Below, one piece after another: positions 43,862-51,009 of a stretch of DNA of 64,000 bases. Position 1 is the first letter of the stretch; every line of letters begins with the position of its first letter. A program made the position numbers and the translations under genes. The notes under the pieces were generated by a model. That model worked only from the letters and a program-made list of their open reading frames with translations, was not told the origin of the DNA and ran no database searches. The DNA comes from JACDHG01 sp963811585 (GTDB lineage: Bacteria > Actinomycetota > Actinomycetes > Propionibacteriales > Nocardioidaceae): contig CAWERR010000009.1 in assembly GCA_963811585.1 (NCBI GenBank), positions 744,001 to 808,000 on the forward strand. The letters are read 5' to 3'.

Positions 43862-45521
43862 CGGTGGTGCTCCTGGGATAGGCGGCCTCGGGATCGGTGA
43901 TCACGTTGACCAAGTACGGCACCTCGGAAGCGAAGGCGCGGTCAAGGGCGGCACCGATGCCGTCCGGCTTAGTCACTGTCTCGCCGTCACCACCGAGGGC
44001 TTGAGCGACCTTGTCGTATGCCGTCTGGGGTGCGAGCTCGGCGGCGACGTCGTACCCGTAGAGGAAGCGCATCGGGTGCTTCTCCAAGCCCCAGCACGAG
44101 TTGTTGCCCACGACCATGACGACCGGAAGGCGATGCCGGGCGAGGGTGTCAACGTCCATGAGCGACATGCCCGCCGCACCGTCGCCGAGCATCAGCACGA
44201 CCTGGGCCGACGGCCTCGCGATCCGGGCTGCGATGGCGGCGCCGACACCCGCGCCGAGGCATCCGTAGGGTCCGGGGTCGAGCCATCCGCCAGGACGGGC
44301 CGGCTCGACGTACTTGCCGGCGAAGGACACGAAGTCGCCACCGTCCCCGATCACGACGGAGTCGTCGGCAAGCCGGGGGACGAGCTCGCCGTAGATGCGG
44401 GCGGGGTGGATGGGGTCGGAGTCGGACGACAACAGCTCCGCATCCTTGGCCGCGGCCGCCGAGACGAGGTCACGCAGCCGGCTGCTCCAGGGGCTCCAGT
44501 CAGGGCGCGCACCCTGTGACTCCAGCGCGGCTAGCAATCCGTCGAGGGCTGAGGAAAGGTCGCCGAATGCCGACGCTGCCAGTTGGGCGTGCCCGGAGAC
44601 CTGCTGCTCGGAGTCGGCGATGTGGACGACCTGCGCCTGGGGCGAGTCTTCCTTGCCGCCGAACGTGCCATACCCGAGCCGGAAGTCGAGAGGCGTACCG
44701 ACGACGACTGCCAAGTCGCATTGGCCGAAGGCGACAGAGCGTGCCTTGGTCACCAGCGACGGATGCCCCCGCGGGATGATGCCGCGTCCCATCCCGTTGG
44801 TGATGACGGGAACGCCGCTCTGCTCCACGAACCTGAGCGCAGCTTCCTCCGCACCGTCCGACCAGACGTCCGTGCCGAGCACGAGGATCGGCTGGGTGGA
44901 CGCGGCGAGCAGTCGGGCGATCGAGCGCAGGGACTCGTCGTCGGGTGTAACCCGGTCGCGGTACGGCGGCGGCGGAAGCGCCACCTCTGCCCGCGAGAAG
45001 AACTGGTCCATCGGTACGTCGAGGAACGCCGGCCCACGGTGCGGCGCAGCCGAGATCGTGAACGCGTCGTGCACCCGGTCGGCGATGTCGGCCACGTCGT
45101 GCACGGTGTCGGCCAACTTCGTCACCGTCGACACGATCGGCGGATGGTCGAGCTCTTGCAGGGATCCGCTTCCCCACCACGTGTTAGGCGCCCGGCCGCC
45201 CATCACCACCAGCGGTGAGCCTGCGAAGTGGGCCTGCGCGATCGGGCTCACGCCGTTGGTGACACCGGGCCCCGCGGTCAGGACGGCGAGTCCGGGCGTC
45301 CGGGTGAGCTTGCCGGTGGCCTCAGCCGCGAACACGGCGGTCGGCTCGTGCCGCACATCGACGAGCCGCATGGGTGGGTCGGCCTTGACGGCGCCGTCAT
45401 ACATGGGGAACACGTGTGCACCCGACAGCGTGAACATCGTGGTGACGCCATGGGCGCGCGCTACCTCGACGGCCAGGTCTCCGCCGTGGCCTTCACGCTT
45501 TTCATTCGTCGTGTCGGTCAT
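43854..45521 (-). CDS. Thiamine-diphosphate-dependent enzyme (acetolactate synthase-like)
   Basis: A 555-residue enzyme of the acetolactate synthase/decarboxylase superfamily. The catalytic Glu sits in DVRHEPTAVFAAEA, and the Pyr-domain PGVTNGVSPIAQAHF follows. The central domain has VITNGMGRGIIPRGHP. The cofactor motif is LGDGAAGMSLMDVDTLARHRLPVVMVVGNN with the GDG and NN ends. It resembles the mycobacterial IlvX/oxalyl-CoA decarboxylase-like group more than true IlvB, and no small subunit is near, so a role in branched-chain synthesis is doubtful. The ATG at 45,521 is preferred; the longer frame to 45,749 overlaps the next gene. It ends inside the acetyltransferase start. Confidence 0.87.
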   Translation of the reverse strand: MTDTTNEKREGHGGDLAVEVARAHGVTTMFTLSGAHVFPMYDGAVKADPPMRLVDVRHEPTAVFAAEATGKLTRTPGLAVLTAGPGVTNGVSPIAQAHFAGSPLVVMGGRAPNTWWGSGSLQELDHPPIVSTVTKLADTVHDVADIADRVHDAFTISAAPHRGPAFLDVPMDQFFSRAEVALPPPPYRDRVTPDDESLRSIARLLAASTQPILVLGTDVWSDGAEEAALRFVEQSGVPVITNGMGRGIIPRGHPSLVTKARSVAFGQCDLAVVVGTPLDFRLGYGTFGGKEDSPQAQVVHIADSEQQVSGHAQLAASAFGDLSSALDGLLAALESQGARPDWSPWSSRLRDLVSAAAAKDAELLSSDSDPIHPARIYGELVPRLADDSVVIGDGGDFVSFAGKYVEPARPGGWLDPGPYGCLGAGVGAAIAARIARPSAQVVLMLGDGAAGMSLMDVDTLARHRLPVVMVVGNNSCWGLEKHPMRFLYGYDVAAELAPQTAYDKVAQALGGDGETVTKPDGIGAALDRAFASEVPYLVNVITDPEAAYPRSTTGV

Positions 45522-45532
45522 GCGGGCCAACG

Positions 45533-46456
45533 CTATCCCTCGGGAACAGAGGCAACCCGACTGCGGGAGGCGAACGGCATCGTATCCGCGAGCACGTCCT
45601 TGAGCATGAGGAGCATGTCGGCACGCCCCTCGGGTGCGTTCGCGAAGTGAGCGGCGTCCTGCTCGTCGCGGCCGTTGACTCCCATGGCTAGCTGGAGGTA
45701 GAGCAGCCGAAGGAACGCGCGCGTGTTGAACACATGGGCAGGCGGCCACTCGTCGGCGGGTCCGGCATCGCTGGGCTTAGGGCGGTTGGCGGTCGCATCG
45801 AGGCGGCGAATCCAGGCTTCGAACAGCGGCCGCGGGAGCTCGTTGCGGTGCAGGATCGTCATCGTCGCGTAGGCAAGCCGGTCGTCCTCGTCGTGAGTCA
45901 GCCGGTATGTCGTCGGGGCCACCAGCCGGTCGGCAATCACGTCGAGCAGCACCGTCAACTCGGTCGCGCCGAAGTGACGGCTCCGGGCCAGGATGCCGAC
46001 CAGGTCGGCACCGTGGGCGACGGCGTGCGCCCACCCCTGCTCGGGCACGAACCCGCGCAGGTCCTTCTCCCTGACGAACCAGGTGAGAGCGCGGTCCGCC
46101 CAGGTGAGGACGGCGTCGACGGGCAGCAGGTGGGCGATGTTGTCGCGGTCGATGCATGCGGTGAGCACCAACGCCGAGAACGTGCGGCGGTAGACATCGT
46201 CACCGACGACCTGGCCGAGACCGACGCCGAGACCCTGGGCGATCCCGTCGCCGAAGGCAACGAGCAGGTCGTCGTAGACGCCCTCCTCGAGCCAGGTCGC
46301 GAGCACGGGATAGGCGATAACGTCCCGCTCCACGGGGTCGAGGGATCCCAGCATCGTGACGAGTTCAACGGTCAGGTCGTTGAGCGGGGGTTCCGCAGGT
46401 ACTTCCATGTCGGACTCGAGCACGTGCTGCCAAAAGCCGGCACGCATGTCCGCCAT
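45533..46456 (-). CDS. DUF2785-family protein
   Basis: A 307-residue helical protein matching DUF2785 in several places: YPVLATWLEEGVYDDLLVAFGDGI, SALVLTACIDRDN, VPEQGWAHAVAHGADLVGILA and GRADMLLMLKDVLADTMPF. No catalytic motif is known for the family and none is visible. It lies 12 bases upstream of the thiamine-diphosphate enzyme start on the same strand and is divergent from pdtaS. Confidence 0.82.
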   Translation of the reverse strand: MADMRAGFWQHVLESDMEVPAEPPLNDLTVELVTMLGSLDPVERDVIAYPVLATWLEEGVYDDLLVAFGDGIAQGLGVGLGQVVGDDVYRRTFSALVLTACIDRDNIAHLLPVDAVLTWADRALTWFVREKDLRGFVPEQGWAHAVAHGADLVGILARSRHFGATELTVLLDVIADRLVAPTTYRLTHDEDDRLAYATMTILHRNELPRPLFEAWIRRLDATANRPKPSDAGPADEWPPAHVFNTRAFLRLLYLQLAMGVNGRDEQDAAHFANAPEGRADMLLMLKDVLADTMPFASRSRVASVPEG

Positions 46457-46526
46457 CCTTGCATATGTCGGGGACCCGTATTACCAGCTTGGTGGCGTCT
46501 GACACACCCGCCACTAGAGTCGCTGC

Positions 46527-47996
46527 GTGCCATCGGTGAAGGACGTCGTCAAGAGCTATACCGACCTCGAAGACGACGATCTTGCCTGGCTGCAACTGCT
46601 GCTCTCGGACTGGCAGATCATTGCCGACCTCTCGTTCGCTGACCTGGTGCTGTGGCTGCCTGACCGGGAGGGACACGGGTATTGGGGCGGGGCGCAGATG
46701 CGTCCCACCACGGGTCCCACGGCCTTCGTCGACGACCTCGTCGGGGCGTTCGTGCCCAAGGGTCGTCGCCCGTTGCTCGATGCCGCGTTCGAGGACCGTC
46801 GGATCGCCCGCGAGGGTGATCCGGAGTGGCGCGACAACGTCCCGGTGCGGGTGGAGACGATCCCGGTGATGCGGGGCGACCGGCTGCTGGGGGTGATCGC
46901 CCGGAACACCAACCTGTTGGGACTGCGCCCGCCGAGCCGCCTCGAGCTCTCCTATCTGCAGACGGCGAGCGATCTCACCCGGATGATCAGTCTCGGTCGG
47001 TTCCCGCAGCCCGTCGAGCGGCGTGACTGGTCGGCCTCGCCCCGGGTTGGTGACGGCTTCGTCCGCACCGACGCCGCGGGCGTCGTCAGCTACGCCAGCC
47101 CGAATGCCCAGTCGGCGTACCGTCGGCTGGGGCTGCAGGGCGATCTCATCGGTGAATCCCTCGGTGCCATCACCGAGCAGCTGGTCCCGCAGCCGGCGGT
47201 CGCGGTGGACGAAGGGCTCGCGACGGTGCTCTCGGGCCGCGCACCCAAGGAGGCCGAGTTCGCCAACACCGAGGCAACGATCATCGCTCGGGTGATCCCG
47301 CTGCAACCGGGCGAGGCCTACGAAGGTGCCCTCATCTTGCTGCGCGACGTGACCGAACTGCGGAGCCGTGAGCGTGAGCTGATCACGAAGGACGCGACGA
47401 TTCGCGAGATCCACCACCGGGTGAAGAACAACCTGCAGACGGTCGCCGCCTTGCTCCGGCTCCAGGCGCGGCGCATGGATGCACCGGAGGCGCGGCTTGC
47501 GCTCGAGGATGCCGTACGTCGGGTGGGGTCGATCGCGATCGTCCACGAGACGCTGAGCCAGACCTTCGACGAGCAGGTCGACTTCGACGAGGTAGCGGAT
47601 CGGCTTCGCAAGATGGTGACTGATGTGGGTGCTGACAGCGCCGATGTCGTGACGTCCCGGTCGGGCACCTTCGGACGGCTGTCCGCGCAGATCGCCACTC
47701 CACTGGCGATGGTCTTGACCGAGTTGCTGCAAAACGCCGTCGAGCACGCCTTTGACGGAGGCGCAGGTTACATCGACGTACGCGTGCTTCGGCTGGCGGG
47801 ACGGCTCGAGGTCATCGTCGACGACGACGGCTGCGGTCTGCCGGCCGGATTCGATCCCGTCTCGTCAGGCCACCTCGGCCTGTCGATCGTGCGGACCCTG
47901 GTCGAGTCGGAATTGGGTGGTCTGATCAAACTGGGGTCACGCGCAGGCGGTGGGACGAGAATCGACCTTGACCTGCCGCTTCACGGCGAGCGGTGA
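46527..47996 (+). CDS. pdtaS: Sensor histidine kinase PdtaS type
   Basis: A 489-residue cytosolic kinase with GAF (about 20-150), PAS (about 180-285), HisKA_2 and HATPase domains. The phospho-acceptor His lies in IREIHHRVKNNLQTVAALLRL near residue 300. The ATP-binding part has MVLTELLQNAVEHAF, VDDDGCGLPAGFD and GHLGLSIVRTLV. In mycobacteria PdtaS (Rv3220c) phosphorylates PdtaR, which binds RNA hairpins; a PdtaR gene is not in this window. As in mycobacteria it is adjacent to whiB1, here convergent with four bases between stops. No membrane helix. Confidence 0.94.
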   Translation: MPSVKDVVKSYTDLEDDDLAWLQLLLSDWQIIADLSFADLVLWLPDREGHGYWGGAQMRPTTGPTAFVDDLVGAFVPKGRRPLLDAAFEDRRIAREGDPEWRDNVPVRVETIPVMRGDRLLGVIARNTNLLGLRPPSRLELSYLQTASDLTRMISLGRFPQPVERRDWSASPRVGDGFVRTDAAGVVSYASPNAQSAYRRLGLQGDLIGESLGAITEQLVPQPAVAVDEGLATVLSGRAPKEAEFANTEATIIARVIPLQPGEAYEGALILLRDVTELRSRERELITKDATIREIHHRVKNNLQTVAALLRLQARRMDAPEARLALEDAVRRVGSIAIVHETLSQTFDEQVDFDEVADRLRKMVTDVGADSADVVTSRSGTFGRLSAQIATPLAMVLTELLQNAVEHAFDGGAGYIDVRVLRLAGRLEVIVDDDGCGLPAGFDPVSSGHLGLSIVRTLVESELGGLIKLGSRAGGGTRIDLDLPLHGER

Positions 47997-48000
47997 GCCG

Positions 48001-48249
48001 TCAGGCGCGGATCTTGGCCCGGGCGTTGCGCCGCTTGAGGGCACGGCGCTCGTCCTCGGACATCCCGCCCCAGACACCGTGGTCCTGACCCGCCTCGAGG
48101 GCCCACGCCAGGCACGGCTCGCGCACTTCGCAGCGACGGCACACCTGCTTGGCCTCCTCGATTTGGAGGATGGCCGGCCCGGTGTTACCGATCGGGAAGA
48201 ACAGTTCTGGGTCTTCTTCGAGACACGCAGAACGGTGGCGCCAGTCCAC
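48001..48249 (-). CDS. whiB1: WhiB1 iron-sulfur regulator
   Basis: An 82-residue WhiB-family regulator with a [4Fe-4S] cluster that senses nitric oxide. The Cys ligands are Cys9, Cys37, Cys40 and Cys46 (spacing CX27CX2CX5C), followed by the G(V/I)WGG turn in VWGGMSEDERRALKRRNAR. The GTG at 48,249 is chosen because it gives the standard start MDWRHRSACLEEDPELFFP; longer frames are not conserved. In M. tuberculosis WhiB1 is essential and binds the principal sigma factor. A CRP-like site lies upstream. Confidence 0.95.
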   Translation of the reverse strand: MDWRHRSACLEEDPELFFPIGNTGPAILQIEEAKQVCRRCEVREPCLAWALEAGQDHGVWGGMSEDERRALKRRNARAKIRA

Positions 48250-48323
48250 GGCGGGCAACTCCTGTCGGTTGTCGGTGCGGGCTACGGCTGTCTGCCGCGC
48301 CAAATTGCAAGCATTTAGGGGTT

Positions 48324-48339
48324 AGTGAACGCTTTCACT
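48324..48339. promoter_or_regulatory. CRP/FNR-type binding site upstream of whiB1
   Basis: AGTGA-ACGCTT-TCACT is the classic TGTGA-N6-TCACA arrangement with perfect symmetry of the outer five bases, inside an eight-base perfect inverted repeat TTAGTGAA/TTCACTAA (48,322-48,341). It is 75 bases before the whiB1 GTG. In mycobacteria Rv3219 is controlled by the CRP Rv3676 at such a site; here this is inferred by analogy. Confidence 0.78.
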
Positions 48340-48471
48340 AAATCCCTCTTGACGATGGTCGCAAGAGAACCGGCCAGACACAACCCCCGCGTGGCTGTCA
48401 GTTTGCTCACACCACCCGGCACGTCCTGGCCGAAAGACGTCGCCAACCGGTCCGGTCATTAGGGTGGTCGC

Positions 48472-48882
48472 GTGGTGACCGAGCCGACGACGATGCAGCG
48501 AATCAGGATAGCGGCATTCCTCGTCGCAGGACAGGTCGGAATTCTGATCGCCCTGGCCGTCGTCGAGCTGGTGAGTCTCGACCCCGACCATCCGAGCGTT
48601 GCCCTCACCACTGCCGTGTTCTACCTGCTGTTCGCCGTGGGCCTCGGATTCGCGGCCTGGGGGTTGGCCCGGTTGCAAAGCTGGAGTCGCGGGCCAGTCG
48701 TACTTACGCAGCTGATCGCGATGGGTGTCGGCTGGAGCTTCTACGGTGGGTCAACGGTCTGGGTGACGGCGGTGCTCTTTGTGTGGGCTATCGCCGTACT
48801 CGCCATCGTCTTCTCGCCGTCCACCACCACAGCGTTGTACGGGCGCCGCGGTGGAGACGACGAGGACAGAGCGGCAAGCTGA
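48472..48882 (+). CDS. Small four-helix membrane protein
   Basis: A 136-residue protein with four hydrophobic helices: IAAFLVAGQVGILIALAVV, ALTTAVFYLLFAVGLGFAAW, VVLTQLIAMGVGWSFYGG and WVTAVLFVWAIAVLAIVF, ending in a charged tail (GRRGGDDEDR). I recognise no family. It starts at a GTG (48,472) in a gap of about 220 bases from whiB1, which it faces divergently. Its end is about 30 bases from the sodN stop. Confidence 0.8.
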   Translation: MVTEPTTMQRIRIAAFLVAGQVGILIALAVVELVSLDPDHPSVALTTAVFYLLFAVGLGFAAWGLARLQSWSRGPVVLTQLIAMGVGWSFYGGSTVWVTAVLFVWAIAVLAIVFSPSTTTALYGRRGGDDEDRAAS

Positions 48883-48910
48883 TAGGCCAGGCCGACCAGC
48901 GGCAGGTCGT

Positions 48911-49312
48911 TTACCCCTTCTTGGTCTCCGCGAAGATCTCGGCAATCTCGTCGATCTTGGCGAGCAGGTCGTCGGCCTTGGCCGCGTCCATGCTGCCCTT
49001 GGTGCCGGTCGCGCCGGCCAGCTTGGTGGCCTCGTTGAACAGGGTGTGCAGCTGTGGGTACTTCTCGAAGTGCGGGGGCTTGAAGTAGTCGGTCCAGAGG
49101 ACCCACAGGTGATGCTTGACGAGCTCCGAACGCTGCTCCTTGATGAGCACAGCGCGGGTACGGAAGTCAGGGTCGTCGTTGTCGGCGAGCTTGCCGATGA
49201 TTCCCTTGATCGACTCGGCCTCGATCCTCGCCTGGGCGGGGTCGTACACGCCGCAGGGTAGGTCGCAGTGTGCGGAAACCTCGATGGTGGGGGCGATGAA
49301 ACGACGCAGCAT
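48911..49312 (-). CDS. sodN: Nickel superoxide dismutase
   Basis: A 133-residue Ni-SOD precursor that converts superoxide to peroxide and oxygen. The propeptide MLRRFIAPTIEVSA is cut before the nickel hook HCDLPCGVYDPAQ, so the mature protein begins at His15, with Cys16 and Cys20 as ligands. KEQRSELVKHHLWVLWTDYFKP is the family's helical core. The ATG at 49,312 gives the right propeptide length; longer frames do not. It is divergent from its protease gene sodX, with a shared promoter region of about 105 bases. Confidence 0.95.
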   Translation of the reverse strand: MLRRFIAPTIEVSAHCDLPCGVYDPAQARIEAESIKGIIGKLADNDDPDFRTRAVLIKEQRSELVKHHLWVLWTDYFKPPHFEKYPQLHTLFNEATKLAGATGTKGSMDAAKADDLLAKIDEIAEIFAETKKG

Positions 49313-49419
49313 TGTTGTACCTCTCTTTGAGCGCATCGGTAGGAGCAGTGCAGGCTGGTCACACTAGCCGCCCACCTGACGTGCCCGATCCTGGCCGATC
49401 GAAACGAGGTCTCCCGACG

Positions 49420-49734
49420 ATGACGCTGCCACGGTTCGGCCTGGTGGTGGTCCGTGGGCGCTCGATGGCTCCGGCCCTGGCCGAGGGCGACGTGCTTCTG
49501 GTCAGGTATGACGCCGAGCCACAGCCGGGCAAGCTCGTCGTGGTGCGGCTGCCGGAGCGGCCAGTCGCTGTGAAGCGGGCTGTCCGACGCGAGGCGGACG
49601 GTTGGTGGGTTCAGCGAGACAACCCCGACGAAGGGGTCGACTCGTGGGTCGTCGGCACGATTCCGGACGCTGACGTGCTCGCGGTCGTCATCTGCCGGCT
49701 CCGACCATTACGCCGGGCGACCCGCGCCCTCTGA
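49420..49734 (+). CDS. sodX: Nickel-type SOD maturation protease
   Basis: A 104-residue signal-peptidase-I-like protease (S24/S26 fold) that trims the Ni-SOD propeptide. VVRGRSMAPALAEGDVLLV contains the catalytic Ser in RGRSMAP, and RPVAVKRAVRR has the conserved Lys. No membrane anchor is visible, which is normal for SodX. It lies divergent from sodN. A dispersed palindrome follows the stop by 11 bases. Confidence 0.93.
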   Translation: MTLPRFGLVVVRGRSMAPALAEGDVLLVRYDAEPQPGKLVVVRLPERPVAVKRAVRREADGWWVQRDNPDEGVDSWVVGTIPDADVLAVVICRLRPLRRATRAL

Positions 49735-49745
49735 GTTCCCGCCGG

Positions 49746-49782
49746 TCGAGCTTGTCGAGACCCGGGATCTCGACAAGCTCGA
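49746..49782. repeat. Dispersed palindrome, full copy
   Basis: The 15-base arm TCGAGCTTGTCGAGA pairs with TCTCGACAAGCTCGA across CCCGGGA. The arms are identical to those at 43,165-43,203. It sits between sodX and the alcohol-dehydrogenase gene and may also end transcription. Confidence 0.88.
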
Positions 49783-49834
49783 TCACCGGGGTCTCCGCCG
49801 ATCACCGGTCCTCCGCCCTCGTTAGGGTGGCGGG

Positions 49835-50804
49835 ATGTTCGCCGTCTACGCCGACTCCATCCACGCCGAAGACCCGCTGGCCGGCCTTCAGGCGGGTGAG
49901 CGCCCAGCGCCAGATGTCCCCGACGGCTGGGTGGTCGTCGACGTACGGGCTGCCTCGCTCAACCACCACGACGTGTGGTCGTTGAAGGGTGTCGGCCTGC
50001 CCGAGGACCGCCTGCCGATGATCTTGGGCTGTGATGCCGCCGGCATCGACGGGGACGGCAACGAGGTGGTTGTGCATGCCGTGGTCAGCGACCCGACGTG
50101 GGTTGGCGACGAGACTCTCGACCCGAAGCGCTCGCTCCTGTCGGAGCGCCACCAGGGTGCTCTTGCCGAGCAGGTCACGGTTCCGCGGCGCAACGTCGTG
50201 CCGAAGCCGGCCTCGCTCAGCTTCGAGGAGGCGGCCTGCTTGCCGACGGCCTGGCTGACGGCATACCGGATGCTCTTCACCCAGAGCGGACTCAAGCCCG
50301 GTGACAGTGTCCTGGTGCAGGGAGCAGGCGGCGGCGTCGCCACGGCGCTCGTCACGCTCGCCAAGGCGGCGGGTCTGCGCACGTTCGTGACCAGCCGAGA
50401 CGAGGGCAAGCGGGCCCGCGCGCTCGAGCTGGGGGCGCACGAGGCGGTCGAGCCGGGAACACGGCTGCCCACTCGCGTTGACGCGGTCATGGAGACGGTC
50501 GGCGCCGCGACCTGGAGCCACTCGCTCAAGTCCCTGCGCCCGGGCGGCACGCTCGTGGTCTCAGGGGCGACCTCAGGGCACCAGCCCGAGGATTCCGAGC
50601 TGACGCCGGATCTTCTTCCTCCAGCTGCGGATCCAGGGCTCGACCATGGGCACGCGCGACGAGCTGCGCGGGCTCGTCGAGCTACTCGACCTGAGCGGCG
50701 CTCGACCGCTCATCGACCGGGTCCTGCCGCTCGATCAGGCCAGAGCGGGCTTCGCGGCGATGGTGGCCGGCGACCTCTTCGGCAAGGTCGTGTTCACGGT
50801 CTGA
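49835..50804 (+). CDS. Zinc-type alcohol dehydrogenase/quinone reductase, frame broken near its end
   Basis: An MDR-superfamily reductase of about 322 residues. VRAASLNHHDVWSLKGVGLPEDRLPMILGCDAAG is the catalytic-domain start, in the two motifs SLNHHDVW and PMILGCDAAG. The Rossmann motif VLVQGAGGGVATALVTLAKAAG is clear. The common GHE zinc pattern is absent, so it is of the zinc-free or quinone-reductase side. At about 50,608 an extra C shifts the frame; the corrected reading ends FGKVVFTV and a TGA at 50,802-50,804. The uncorrected frame runs on to 51,013. Substrate unknown. Confidence 0.87.
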
Positions 50805-50823
50805 CCGGCCGGGGACGGCCGCC

Positions 50824-51000
50824 TCAGTCGTCGGAGTCGTCCAAGCGGGCGAGCCAGGTGGCGAGCCGCTCGACGGGTACCTCGAACTCGGGGTTGAGAT
50901 CGACGAACTCCCGAAACCGGTCACCGACCCATGCCAGCGTGACCTCGTCGTCGCCCCGACGATCGGTCAGCTCCTCGATCCCACGATCCGTGAAGTACAT
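50824..51000 (-). CDS. DUF6104-family small protein
   Basis: A 58-residue acidic protein starting MYFTDRGIEELTDRRGDDEV and ending ATWLARLDDSDD. It matches a small family that in actinobacteria lies immediately after kgd/sucA; here its ATG is nine bases past the kgd stop. Function unknown. Co-expression with the 2-oxoglutarate enzyme is likely. Confidence 0.8.
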   Translation of the reverse strand: MYFTDRGIEELTDRRGDDEVTLAWVGDRFREFVDLNPEFEVPVERLATWLARLDDSDD

Positions 51001-51009
51001 GTGGCGGAC

